Assembly (NCBI RefSeq): GCF_964340395.1
Contig: NC_135565.1
Span: 15,181,709 to 15,245,708, forward strand
Origin: Glandiceps talaboti
Taxonomy: Eukaryota > Hemichordata > Enteropneusta > Spengelidae
Direction of reading: 5' to 3'
DNA: 64,000 bases
The position numbers and the translations under genes are program-made. Each line of letters begins with the position of its first letter. The stretch's first letter is position 1. The notes beneath the pieces are model-generated. The model saw only the letters and a program-made list of their open reading frames with translations, was not told the origin of the DNA and searched no databases. Shown piece after piece: positions 1-10,603 of the stretch.

Positions 1-700
1 CCAGATATAGGTCAACTTACCAAACTGGAGAAACTGTACCTATCAGACAACCAGCTGCAAGAGATACCATCCACATTATGGACATTACAGCAGTTGACTG
101 AACTGAATATGAATAACAATCAACTGAGGACAATATCACCAGATATAGGTCAACTTACCAAACTAGTCAGACTTGGCTTAGCAGGGAACCAGTTAAAAGA
201 AATACCATCGACATTATGGACATTACAGCAGTTGACTGAACTGTATATTAATAACAATCAACTAAGTACAATATCACCAGATATAGGTCAACTTACCAAA
301 CTGGAGACACTCTACCTATCAGAGAACCAGCTACAAGAGGTGCCATCCACATTTTGGACATTACAGCAGTTGACTGAACTGGATATTGATAACAATCAAC
401 TGAGTACAATATCACCAGATATAGGTCAACTTACCAAACTAGTCAGACTGGGCTTAGAAGGGAACCAGCTACAAGAGATACCATCCACATTATGGACATT
501 ACAACAGTTGACTGAACTGCATATAACTAACAATCAACTGAGTACAATATCACCAGATATAGGTCAACTTACCAAACTGGAGACACTCTACCTATCAGAG
601 AACCAGCTACAAGAGGTACCATCCGCATTATGGACATTACAACAGTTGACTGAACTGAATATAAGTTGTAATCAATTATGCAATATTACAGCAAAGGAAG
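1..700 (+). CDS. PIDD1-like exon: LRR block
   Basis: Frame 1 is open from the first base to the donor GTAAGA at 701. It encodes about ten 23-residue leucine-rich repeats, alternating between an L-x-x-L-x-I-x-N-N-Q-L type and an L-x-x-L-x-L-x-x-N-Q-L type, so the DNA repeats every 138 bp (46 codons). LRRs of this kind form the N-terminal sensor or scaffold arc of PIDD proteins. The exon begins outside the window. The open frame past 701 to 828 is intron read-through. Confidence 0.88.
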
Positions 701-3700
701 GTAAGAAGTTAAACAAGGAGGAAGATTTCATGATTGTATGTACATGTAGGTGGCTTCAACCAGTTGTGCGAAATTATCTTTTTTTTTTAAATACAGAAAA
801 CAGTTTGAAATGTCTATGCAAGTATTGAGAGGAAATAGTTGTAATCAATTAAAGGAAGGGTCAAGGATATGTGATAACAATTTTGTAAAGTTTTTGTTCT
901 TGTTTTAAATTCAAATTACTGAATTTTGGGAAACTGTTATTTTTACTATGAAACCAATATTTCATAGCATTTTAGATTTTAATGGTTTTTAACATGAAAT
1001 TATACACATGGTTACATAGAAAATCAAGGTAGTCCAGTGAAAGTCTATCATTGGGACGATCTTTAAGTTTTACACAATGCCATGATTATTATTTGTATTA
1101 AAGATACATATTTTTACATTGTATTTTGCAAAACAAAGTAGTCAGTGCATATTGTAATGATAAACCTCCCTTTTGGCAAGACGAACCAAAGTTTTTCGGT
1201 TTCTGGTCCCACTGAACCATGTCCTCTTGTGTGACTTCATGGCGAAAACTGCCTACATTAATGTCCAATGTAAATTTCATTTTCAGATGCACAGCAAACG
1301 TTAAGCCTAGCATGGCTTAACATCTCAGATAACTATCTAACCAGTGATGCTATGGAAGGAATCCAAACTTTCCAGAATTTAGAGATTCTTCGCATCAAGA
1401 ACAATATAATTAACAGCTTACCATCAAGGTTCACATTGGAGCTGACCAGACTTCAAGAGTTAAACATGGATGGTAACCCAATGATAAACCCTTCACTAGA
1501 AGTATGTAACCATGGTATTGAGGTTATCAGACAATATCAACGAGATTACATCAACACATCAACAGGTATAGTGTGAGTTAAATGTTGACAAATCAGATTT
1601 TGAATGCCGAATTGGTGCAGCCCAAAGTGGACTACTACGTTGGGTCCCATCCATAGTTACCTGTACCTCCATGCCAGCCGTATTTGTTGTAAACAATATC
1701 ACTTTGCCCACTAACTCTGGAACCTTGATATATGCATATGAGTGTTTTTCACCCATATTTTCCGCGATGTGCTTTCTAATGAGATCTTGACCTTTTAAAT
1801 TGACCCACCACCTACAAAAGAATCATATAGAATCCTATAGCACAATCATACAAGACACTTTAAAAGAGCGGCCCTATAGGGCATCCTACGTGGGTTTTGG
1901 AGATGACTTCTATAGGACAAAACTATTGGCTTCTAATAGGGCAGCCCTGTAGGTACTAGAGGACAACACTATTGGTGTCCAATAGGGCAGCCCTGTAGGT
2001 CCTAGAGGATAATACTATTGGCCCCCAATAGGGCAGCCCTGCAGGTCCAATAGGACAACCCTATTGACATCCCATAGGGCAGCCCTGTAGGTCCTAGAGG
2101 ACAACACTATCGGTCTCCAATAGTGTTGTCCTCTAGGAGCTACAGGGCTGTCCTATTGCATGCCAATAGGATTGTGCTCTAGGAACTACAAGGATGTCCT
2201 ACTGGATGTCATTGGACCTACAGGGCTGCCCTATTGGAGGCCCATCGTGTTGTAATGTCCAATGGTGTTCCTAAGCGTTTGACACTTCAGCTTGACCACC
2301 CTAACATGGTTACTATGGCATCTTGTGGGATCTCGTGAGATCTTCCACTAGACTGATAATGCTTTATAGGATAGCCCTGTAGGTCTTAGAGGACAATTCT
2401 TGGGCATCCGATAGGGCAGCCCTGTAGGTCCTAGAGGATAATACTATTGGCCCCCAATAGGGCAGCCCTGCAGGTCCAATAGGACAACCCTATTGACATC
2501 CCATAGGGCAGCCATGTAGGTCCTAGAGGACAACACTATCGGTCTCCAATAGTGTTGTCCTCTAGGAGCTACAGGGCTGTCCTATTGCATGCCAATAGGA
2601 TTGTGCTCTAGGAACTACAAGGATGTCCTACTGGATGTCATTGGACCTACAGGGCTGCCCTATTGGAGGCCCATCGTGTTGTAATGTCCAATGGTGTTCC
2701 TAAGCGTTTGACACTTCAGCTTGACCACCCTAACATGGTTACTATGGCATCTTGTGGGATCTCGTGAGATCTTCCACTAGACTGATAATGCTTTATAGGA
2801 TAGCCCTGTAGGTCTAAGAGGACAATTCTTGGGCATCCAATAGGACAACCCTGTAGATCCTAGAGGACAATCCTGTAGGCATCCAATAGGACAGCCATGT
2901 AGGTCATAGAGGACAATCCTGTAGGCATCCAATAGGACAGCCCTGCAGGTCCTAGAGGACAATCCTATAGGCATCCAATAGGACAGCTCTGTATGTTCAA
3001 GGTCAAAAAACCAAAAGTGTTCAACGTTTATTATGTATACAACTGACATATATAGGCCAACTTCAACTAAGCCCAGGATGATTTGCAGGACATAATCCTG
3101 CAAATAATCTCCCGAAAAAGGAAATATATGATCACAGGCCTGGAGACTGGTACATAGAAAGTTACATTTTATGTAACATGATGTAGGGTGACTGGGACGA
3201 TCATTGACTGTAATTTCTATGTTTTGTATTTCTATAGATAAAACTGATGTGTGCCAAATTGACTTGGATGAAATCAAACAGGTAATAACAGTTTAGTACA
3301 GTGATTTTATTTCGTTGGGTTATCAAATTGTACTTGACTGCTTTCAAAGATGTAAGGATAATTGTACCTGCCAATATCACAGATTTGTGTCCTTGTGCGA
3401 CTGTGTCATTCCATTTCTTCTAAACTTAGGAGACCAAAGCATTGAGTGGAATTTCTGAAACTCCTGAAACTTAAGTCAAAAAGTCATGAAATTTAGATGA
3501 CAATTTACCTGATATATTTACCTGTGTTAGATAATGATATAAAAGTAATGTAATACCTTCCGGCTTACAAATCCTTTGCTGATACAAATGAATTTAGTCA
3601 CACTTATGTAATCAGCAAAATATACATTTAAGAAAAATTATATCAAATATACTTTTGATGGATAGCAATTGCTGTTGGCAGGTAAGAATCGAACCGTGGG

Positions 3701-4748
3701 TTCCAATCAAATGCCCAACAGTTAACTACATCTGTGACATTATACTTGGTACAAGTCACTACGAAATATTTGAGTCAGTCCGGCTAACTATCAATATTTT
3801 GTCGAAATTAAATTAATGAAACATGACCAATAAATTGATATTCAAATGTTTAACTGTCTAATATAATAGAATATTTTCTTTGATTTTATGTCCGCATTTA
3901 TTACAGGAATACAACTCTCTACACTTTCTGCCCAAGGATTTCCGTATGATTATTCCTCTTTCTGCTATCCACAACCCAGTAACTTTGCAGGCATCTGTCA
4001 TTAATGAAAGGGATAGTAAACCAAAACTTGGTGATTTAGAGTGTCTGGAATCTGACGTCATCAATATCTCACCCCCTAACTATGTCTTCAAAGACCCAGT
4101 GAAGCTCAGTTTGAAGTTGACACCTGATGATGAATCACGAGAGTTTGTTTTCCTGAGAAGTGATAATGGTGCTAAATGGGAAGAGTTATGTTCAACTCAG
4201 GTAAGCTTCTCACCAGTTTAACCCTTAAAAGCCTGACAGATCTAGAAACCAAGTCATTAGCCTGACACCCTACATTTAGAGTGTAAGACAGAGTTACAGA
4301 AACTAAGTTATTAAAAATCTGATACCCTATATTTAGGGTGTAATACATAGAGTTACAGAAACCAAGCCATTAAAAAGGTCATTAAAGGGTTAACTTAAAC
4401 ATATTTCTGAAGTGATAGCTGTGAATTATTAATACAATCATTATCTCAAAAACTAAGACATCATACTATTTTGATGTGGTTCGCATTGTGTCATTATGTC
4501 TACATGAATTAATTTCATACGTAAATTACCATTCTCAGCATAACTGAAACAGATTTAATATCGTTTTAGAGATAGTGCTGCGTCACTCTGATGTCTGTGT
4601 CACTGTTCTTCGCGCAATGTCTTTGAAACGACGTATTCCGATTCACACTCATAGCGTGGGTCTTCATCTTTGAATGGTGAGGCCAAAAAAGAGAGAATTG
4701 TTCCTGGTCAGCACGCGCATCACTTAAATGATAAATGACCCCGTGTCG

Positions 4749-4789
<41 letters not shown>

Positions 4790-7700
4790 GCCAGCCCATG
4801 TAGTCTGCACATCCATGGGGAAACACAGAAATAACCCTCTCTACTTCAGTGAAGACAATTGGTAATCATGAACAAGCAAATGACATCTAACCCACATACA
4901 TATGTACACTTGCTCCAAAGTACTAAATAAAAAAGAACTGTAACTGTTATAAACAGTAGACTGGGTGACAAGTTTGTTCAGAGTTATAAAAAAGAATTGC
5001 ATCGTACACCATTTTAGACAAACTGTTCTGACCAGAAACAAATATCTTTTTTCTGGCCTAAGATGTGTTCTTGTTTTGCAGGGAAAGAACGAAGTGAATA
5101 CTGAAATCTTAACATCTGGCTTGTATGCAGTGATTTCCAGAACATACAAAAGGAAAGTCACAATTGACCACACTGGTGGAGAATTTGTGATTGGCGGGAA
5201 AAGACTGGCTAGTATCAAGGTCCCACTGGGTGCAGTCAAGAATCCTGTTGCCGCATCTATTGAGGTATGTAGCATGTTTTGCCACTTCTGAATCCAGTAA
5301 TACCTAAAACTTGGAAAAGTTAATTGTGTTAGTGACGTGCGTAATCAAAAACCACTTATATAACCGATTGCCTTAATGTAGAAGTCGGCGTTATGCTTAA
5401 GTTTAGGTGCCTAGTTTGGCAACTGAGATTGTGGAAGAAATTGTAAACTATGAGGAATTATGGAGGCTCATGAGAAATGAAATATGCCATTTTTGAAAAC
5501 TAAACACAAATAATATGAAGATGTCATGGATTTATACCATTTCCTTCCGTGGATTTTCATTTTGGCTTTGTATTTCTTTGTAGGTATGTGGGCCATCACT
5601 CTTACCACAACAAAACAGAATGGGCCATGATTTGTATTCCTGTGGTTCATTCATCTACATAAACAGACAGGGAAGAAAAATCACCAACCTACGAAAATCG
5701 GTCTCCATTACTCTGAAATTACCACTAGGTGGAAAGGCAGTGTTACGAGTCTTGAAAGATGAGAATAATGACAGTGACTGGGTTGATATCACACGAGAGA
5801 TTTCGTCATCGATGGTAGTCAGGGATGACTATGTTACCTTTAAGGTTAAAGGTTTCAGTGGGTGAGTGAACAATAACAATTGAACTCTAAAATCAACACT
5901 ACCTTAAAATCAATGTATTCAGTTGCTGTAATCAAGACACAGATTATCCATAATTTTATGAGTGATTTGATTTGATTTATTCGTATTTTCGTAGATATGG
6001 TGTAATAGAAAGGATAACGTCCTTCATATCGAAGATACACCTGAAATTCGGTAAAAAGCATACAAGTCTGTTCAAAATACTCCTATTAAATTATGAATCG
6101 GATACCTGTATGTTTGCAATTGATGTTTGTCCACGAGACACAATGAAAGACAAGATTCAGGAATGGAGGGAAAGGAAATACAAGTTATCCTTTGACGCTC
6201 CCAGCTGTGATGTGGAGATGAAGAGTGGAGATAAGATATCAATAACCTTGGGTGACGACTTTTGCTTTGAGGGAGAAAGAGAACAGAAGATTTCTTTTAA
6301 GGGCGACAACAATTGGTCTATTAGAATCACAAAGAAGAATCCATTGCACAATAGTATGACATATGGATGCGTTACATTTTATAGAATTACCAATGACAGC
6401 AGAGAAAAAGTTGCTTCTTTACCATTTGAAATCGAGGTACCTTTGCACATACTGTAATTACACGTCTTAGATAACATGCTAATGTGGTGTTCGTGTAAAT
6501 TCTGTTCTACAAACACATTTGTTAAGTAGAAAATATGGCAAAGGTTTCCTTAATCACTAAGTTATGAATAACACCATTGTAGCTTAATTAACGGTATTGT
6601 TTCTAAAAAGGGACGGGACAGAAATTACGGGGGGGGGGGGTGTTCAAAAGACCGAGTCATGAAAACTATAGACCCCTCAAGTCGTTGCACAAAAAATCCT
6701 GACCCACCTTTCTACCATGCATGAAGAACGTGACCCCCACCCCCATCGGCGATACGTCCCCGAGTCGATACTTAGTTGAACCTTGTGTTAAGACGTTTTG
6801 GACAGGCTGTTCCTTCATCAGTCGCAGTTCTGCCTCACAAGACAGTGTTCCCGCATATGGTTAGCTTAAATCTTAATTTTGTTCATTAAACAGAGATGTT
6901 AGTATTTCGACCATAATATGATCCGAAAGGCTTTTTTCAGCCTTGCGTTAGAGGCAGAGGACAACCTTTACATTAAAGACTCAACAGATTTCATAAGAAA
7001 ACTTGAATCTGTTGAGATCAATGAAAATGTAACACTGGTTACTATTGATGTGATATCAATGTACATGTACACCAACACGTTCCACAGTGACGCAATGCAG
7101 TCAATAGAGGTGGCATTGAACTCTGTAGAATGTCAACAAGCCAATTTTACGATTCCTAAACCGCCAACAGAATATCTCCTTAAAATATTAAATGAGATCC
7201 TAACACACAACACATTTGAATTTAATGGAGATTTCTACAAACAAACCTGCGGTTGCAGCATGGGCTCGCCAGCATACCCAGAGATAGCTGACACCCAGTT
7301 TACACAAACTTGAGTGTCGCATTATTGAAACGTACATGCATAAAATATCACTTTGGACACATTTCAGAGATATTATATTCATGCTATTCCATGGCACACA
7401 AACTGAACTCAATATTCTGAGTGAAAATATAAATGGAATGCACTCAACAGTGACCCCCCCCCCATCCTTTGCACAAAAAATAGTGACCCACCCCTTAAAA
7501 ACACCCCCTGTAATTTCTGTCCAGTCCCTAATTTGGATGTTTATCTACATGCAAATCTACCCCGGTTGTTTAATACTCATGATTACCAATGGTTTACTTA
7601 CCATTGGTTAATTAGTTGTTGGATATATTCACTGGCCTACCCATCCCTGTTTGTATGTTTGCAATATGTATCATCATTTAGCAAGTGCCATGGGCTTGGT

Positions 7701-8335
7701 CTTGTTGTTAGGTATATTTGCATATATTTTGTAATGTTTATTCACTTGTCTGCCCATCCCTGTTTTTTATATTTGCAATATATAACATCATCTGACTATT
7801 GTTAAGGGTGTGGTGTCATTGCCAAGCACATTTGAATACATTTCAAAAAAAGGTTCTTCACTTGCCCACCCAACATGTTGGGCAAGTGAATATACTGGCA
7901 ATTGGTTGTTGCCATTGGTTGCTGAGGGCCAGTTGTGTCAGTATGATTATCTGCACATCCCTAATTGCGTCATCGTTAAATTTCTGCCAAATCTTCCAAG
8001 TAGTTTTGGAATTAATAAATAACAGACATACAAACGAGACAGCCATTTCACCATGCCTATTGCACCACTGAACCTCAGTGCATCATTGTGCCAATAGGTA
8101 TGATGTAACTCCATAACATACTTGAATAGATGTTGAGATCACCAATCTGATATGATGTGCTTTTATTTCAGCCGGATAATCAGGGGGACCAGTCATCAAG
8201 CTCATCACCATCACTGCAAATTACAGGTGCAATATCAACACCGCGTACGAGAAGACAAGGTCTTTCATCTGTCCTGACTGAATTAAATTCAGATCTGTGT
8301 AAGACACAATTTTGTCTCTTAATTGGACATGGTTA

Positions 8336-8391
<56 letters not shown>

Positions 8392-9111
8392 TGTGTGTTA
8401 GTTAAGTTTGTGCGTGGATGTGAGGATGGGTATGAGTAAGTGACTTAAAAGTCAAATTGCTTGAATAGGAGGTGGAGGTTGTTGAATGAATGAATGCAAT
8501 AAGATGATTTTTTAATGTTTAATTAAATACTCAACTCTAAATTTTGATATTATAAACTAAACAGTATTGCATCACCTGTGGGTAAACATTTTTTTATGAT
8601 TTATAAACGATACATGAAAGAAGATTAATTTTTGGCTCCACACCCAAATGTCTGCACCCTCAACAGCAATCACGATCGCAACCCGTTTCTTTACTGCTTA
8701 TGTAGTTGGGTTGATTGGAGTAAGAGGTTCACGTCTTGCCTACCCTGGGACTTTAGACATAGAGTTGTCGCCATGACATTGAATTAATATTATTATGAAT
8801 ATGCCAGCAACTTTTATCATCCTGTGCCATACTTCTCAATGTGTTTTATATTTGGTATACATACAGCCAAGGAGGATTTGCTTCGTGTATCCAAAAGAAT
8901 TTCAAGTAGAAACTGGAAGTTTGTGGCGAGATACCTTTGTTTGGAAGAAGAAGACATTGTCGATATTGAAAATGAATATAGAGGAGTAAATGAACAGAAA
9001 TGGCAAATGCTACTACTCTGGATAACAAGAAAGGGAAAGAAGGCAACAAAGAGAGCACTTAAAAGGGCACTCAAAAAGGCAAACAAGCAATTAGCAGCAT
9101 CTCAACTCTAA
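1..9111 (+). CDS. PIDD1: PIDD1-like LRR-ZU5-ZU5-UPA-death domain protein, 5' partial
   Basis: Nine coding exons join in frame: 1-700, 1287-1565, 3238-3281, 3907-4200, 5082-5264, 5584-5861, 5995-6436, 8172-8298 and 8867-9111 (stop TAA). All use GT donors and AG acceptors. They give 863 visible residues; the first exon is open to the window edge, so the N-terminus is missing. Domain order is leucine-rich repeats (about 1-310), ZU5 (about 342-450), second ZU5 (about 455-592), UPA (about 595-740), a Ser-rich linker, a death domain (about 780-850) and a Lys-rich tail. This is the order of PIDD1, a cytosolic scaffold that in vertebrates recruits RAIDD and caspase-2 through its death domain, or RIP1/NEMO after autoproteolysis. 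The His-Phe-Ser self-cleavage motifs of PIDD1 are not seen: the matching positions read Leu-Thr-Ser-Gly and Gly-Phe-Ser. The class call is firm; one-to-one orthology is an inference, because invertebrates can carry several LRR-ZU5-death proteins. Confidence 0.85.
1287..1565 (+). CDS. PIDD1-like exon: last LRRs and LRR cap
   Basis: The acceptor TTTTCAG ends at 1286 and the donor GTATAG starts at 1566. Reading on from the single base left by the previous exon gives repeats with NISDNYL, LRIKNNII and LNMDGNPM cores, then a helical segment (EVIRQYQRDY) typical of the cap after a leucine-rich-repeat array. It leaves one base for the next exon. Confidence 0.85.
1855..3000. repeat. Short tandem repeats with a 429-bp duplication and hairpins
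   Basis: An intron array of roughly 40-60 bp units built from CAGCCCTGTAGGTCCTAGAGG, ATAGGGCAGCCC and their reverse complements. A block from about 1945 to 2372 repeats almost perfectly 429 bases downstream (about 2374-2801). Each copy holds a hairpin: in the first, 2093-2110 pairs perfectly with 2120-2137 and the arms extend outward with one mismatch to about 31 bases. The minus-strand open frame 2777-3277 is a by-product of the repeat. Confidence 0.85.
3238..3281 (+). CDS. PIDD1-like exon: short linker
   Basis: A 44-nt exon between acceptor CTATAG and donor GTAATA. It takes one base from the previous exon and ends in phase 0, coding an acidic linker (DKTDVCQIDLDEIKQ). Its support is the exact phase fit and good splice sites; it is too short to be recognised by itself. 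Confidence 0.7.
3660..3760 (-). repeat. tRNA-derived SINE fragment
   Basis: On the minus strand a GTAGTTAA box-A-like segment is followed by GGTTCGATTC (box B, 3686-3695) and TTACCTGCC. This resembles the tRNA-related head of a SINE; D-arm and acceptor pairing are incomplete, so it is not a functional tRNA gene. Confidence 0.4.
3907..4200 (+). CDS. PIDD1-like exon: first ZU5 domain
   Basis: A 98-codon exon (acceptor TTACAG, donor GTAAGC), phase 0 at both ends. It has the ZU5 pattern: a 'MIIPLSAI..PVTLQASV' strand pair, an acidic 'LECLESDVINISPP' turn and a 'VFKDPVKLSLKL' strand. ZU5 domains in PIDD, UNC5 and ankyrins are beta-sandwiches that pack on UPA. Confidence 0.85.
4751..4787. repeat. 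(GT)n microsatellite
   Basis: Uninterrupted GT dinucleotides in the intron between the first and second ZU5 exons. Confidence 0.97.
5082..5264 (+). CDS. PIDD1-like exon: end of first ZU5 and start of second
   Basis: A 61-codon exon after TTTTGCAG, ending before GTATGT, phase 0 at both ends. The first part (EILTSGLYAVIS) is where PIDD1 has its first HFS autocleavage motif; no HFS is present. The second part (IDHTGGEFVI, then IKVPLGAVKNPV) opens the second ZU5. Confidence 0.85.
5584..5861 (+). CDS. PIDD1-like exon: second ZU5 domain
   Basis: Acceptor TTTGTAG, donor GTGAGT; 278 nt, leaving two bases. It carries the core of the second ZU5 and ends with VTFKVKGFSG. Gly-Phe-Ser stands where processed ZU5-UPA proteins have His-Phe-Ser, so the catalytic His is replaced (visible residues about 590-592). 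Confidence 0.85.
5995..6436 (+). CDS. PIDD1-like exon: UPA domain
   Basis: Acceptor TTCGTAG, donor GTACCT; 442 nt ending in phase 0. It encodes the UPA domain (named for UNC5, PIDD, ankyrin), with the characteristic FAIDVCPRDTMKDKI segment, then beta-strands ending in LPFEIE. Length and position match PIDD and UNC5 proteins. Confidence 0.85.
6610..7528. mobile_element. 919-bp TIR element carrying a Penelope-like RT fragment
   Basis: The ends are inverted repeats: GGGACGGGACAGAAATTACG at 6610 matches the reverse complement of 7502-7528 with two mismatches, each followed inward by a G run. Both ends also carry a same-orientation block (TTGCACAAAAAAT..TGACCCACC at about 6686 and 7468). The interior is the degraded reverse-transcriptase piece listed separately. 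It lies in the intron between the UPA and linker exons. The family is unknown; TIRs indicate DNA-transposon-like ends. Confidence 0.65.
6918..7430 (+). pseudogene. Penelope-like reverse transcriptase fragment
   Basis: The frame from 6918 to 7313 reads VTIDVISMY..YTN, then FEFNGDFYKQTCGCSMGSP, matching the DV-x-S-LYTN and F-x-FN-x-x-FY-x-Q-x-x-G-x-x-MGSP motifs of Penelope-type RTs. Homology resumes in another frame at about 7310-7430 (ECRIIETYMH, then SLWTHFRDIIFM, NGMHST). The second frame carries the catalytic box, but where the family has R-x-x-DD it reads FRDI, so the active site is damaged as well as frameshifted. There is no GIY-YIG domain and no full ORF: a dead fragment. Confidence 0.7.
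7600..7800. repeat. Imperfect tandem duplication, about 115 bp
   Basis: A unit containing CTACCCATCCCTGTTTGTAT..TTTGCAATATGTATCATCAT at about 7637 recurs at about 7751 as CTGCCCATCCCTGTTTTTTA..TTTGCAATATATAACATCAT. Non-coding intron sequence. Confidence 0.6.
7857..7890. repeat. Interrupted 30-bp palindrome
   Basis: TTCACTTGCCCA pairs with TGGGCAAGTGAA around the centre AACATGTT, with one extra CCCA in the left arm. It may be the core of a small foldback element or a replication product. Confidence 0.7.
8172..8298 (+). CDS. PIDD1-like exon: Ser-rich linker into the death domain
   Basis: Acceptor TTATTTCAG, donor GTAAGA at 8299. It encodes a Gln/Ser-rich linker (DQSSSSSPS), then LTELNSDL, the first death-domain helix, which continues in the next exon as S-KEDLLRVS. 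A GT microsatellite lies 40 bases downstream in the intron. Confidence 0.8.
8337..8399. repeat. (GT)n microsatellite
   Basis: About 60 bases of GT repeats 38 bases after the donor of the linker exon. Confidence 0.97.
8867..9111 (+). CDS. PIDD1-like last exon: death domain and basic tail
   Basis: Acceptor ATACAG; takes one base from the previous exon and ends at TAA 9109-9111. Sequence such as NWKFVARYLCLEEEDI, then EQKWQMLLLW is typical of a death domain, a six-helix module for death-domain pairing (RAIDD or RIP1 in vertebrates). The last 25 residues are strongly basic (RALKRALKKANK). Confidence 0.85.
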
Positions 9112-9440
9112 TTTGTGTTACCTTAAAACTACAACAAGATGATACATCAGATACAGATGTGTAAAAAGGCAGCTACTGTGGTAGTTGTAATTTAGGAATG
9201 TTTATTTCGTGGACTAGTTCAGTGCTGAAATGTTTGATTCAAGTCCATTTTATATAGAAATGAACCTAGGCCGACATTGGGGTAACTTTTACCCAGTGTT
9301 TGATATATTTGACTCTTTTGAGTCCTGACATGTCTAAATAGCAGCATATCTGATGTGTCAGGATACATGTTGTCAGAGAATTCTATTGTAGTATTCAATC
9401 TACTACTGTATAGTCATATATTTATGCTTGCATGTTATCA
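9112..9440. other. 3' flank of the PIDD1-like gene, no other feature seen
   Basis: AT-rich sequence after the stop codon, probably 3' UTR and downstream flank. No canonical AATAAA was found before the satellite begins. Confidence 0.4.
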
Positions 9441-9442
9441 GA

Positions 9443-10262
9443 TCTAATGGTATATAATATATATATATAAGACTATATAATCTAATAGTATATAATATCT
9501 AAGACTATGTAATCTAATAGTATATAATATCTAACACTGTATCATCTAATGGTATATGATATCCAACACTATGTAATCTAATGGTATATAATATCTAACA
9601 CTATATAATCTAATAGTATATAAAATCTAACACTATATAATCTAATAGTATATAAAATCTAACACTATATAATCTAATAGTATATAATATCTAAAACTAT
9701 ATAATCTAATAGTATATAATATCTAACACTATATAAATCTAATAGTATATAAAATCTAACACTATATAATCTAATGGCATATAATATCTAACACTATATA
9801 ATCTAATAGTATATAATATCTAACACTGTAATCTAATAGTATATAATATCTAAAACTATATAATCTAATAGTATATAATATCTAACACTATATAATCTAA
9901 TAGTATATAATATCTAACACTGTATCATCTAATGGTATATGATATCCAACACTATATAATCTAATAGTATATAATATCTAACACTATATAATCTAATAGT
10001 ATATAAAATCTAACACTATATAATCTAATAGTATATAAAATCTAACACTATATAATCTAATAGTATATAAAATCTAACACTATATAATCTAATAGTATAT
10101 AATATCTAACACTATATAATCTAATAGTATATAATATCTAACACTATATAATCTAATGGTATATAAAATCTAACACTATATAATCTAATGGTATATAATA
10201 TCTAACACTATATAATCTAATGGTATATGATATCTAACACTATATAGTATGATAGAGTATAA
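9443..10262. repeat. 32-bp AT-rich satellite
   Basis: About 26 copies of a 32-base unit (TAATCTAATAGTATATAAAA plus TCTAACACTATA) with scattered substitutions; for example, unit starts at 9606 and 9638. It resumes for about 45 bases after 10603, so the sequence between is an insertion. Confidence 0.93.
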
Positions 10263-10274
10263 TATACCTAATGC

Positions 10275-10603
10275 TGTGCCATGATTCGCTAGAATCAGTC
10301 ACGTGATAGGAAAATAGAATCAACTATTACATGGTCACGTGACAACCGCGCGTTCACAGCAGGTCAAAATGGCAGCTTCTGACGATGTCGTCACAGCATG
10401 AGGCATATCATAAAACACATATTGCCTGGCCTATATTCGGGCTATAGCACCCGTTCATTTCCCCCTCATGACTGTGAGTTACCAGAATCACATGCTATTT
10501 CCCTCGGACTTCGGCCTCGAGAAATATGTGAATCTGGTAACTCACAGTCCCTCGGGTGTAATAAACGGGTGCTTTAGCCCTCATGGCCAAGCAATATGTG
10601 TTC
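10275..10603. mobile_element. Foldback element inserted in the satellite
   Basis: The satellite is broken by about 330 bases. Within it 10414-10500 pairs with 10515-10602: AACACATATTGC..GGC at the left matches the reverse complement at the right, as do GCACCCGTT and CTGTGAGTTACCAGA, around a short GC-rich loop near 10505. The left part has two CACGTGA motifs (10309, 10335). No ORF. Likely a non-autonomous foldback transposon. Confidence 0.65.

Noticed and set aside
1352-1576. Separate LRR gene starting at 1352
   Set aside because: It is the internal part of the exon 1287-1565; the reading frame continues from the exon ending at 700.
2777-3277. 166-codon minus-strand open frame
   Set aside because: Its repeats (LSYWMP, CPIGCLQDCP) are translations of the short tandem units; no start context or domain.
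3660-3760. tRNA gene on the minus strand
   Set aside because: Only box B and a loose box A are present; the cloverleaf does not form. Better explained as a SINE fragment.
6918-7313. Host gene or intact reverse transcriptase
   Set aside because: Frameshift, altered catalytic box and absence of the remaining RT domains show a dead fragment.
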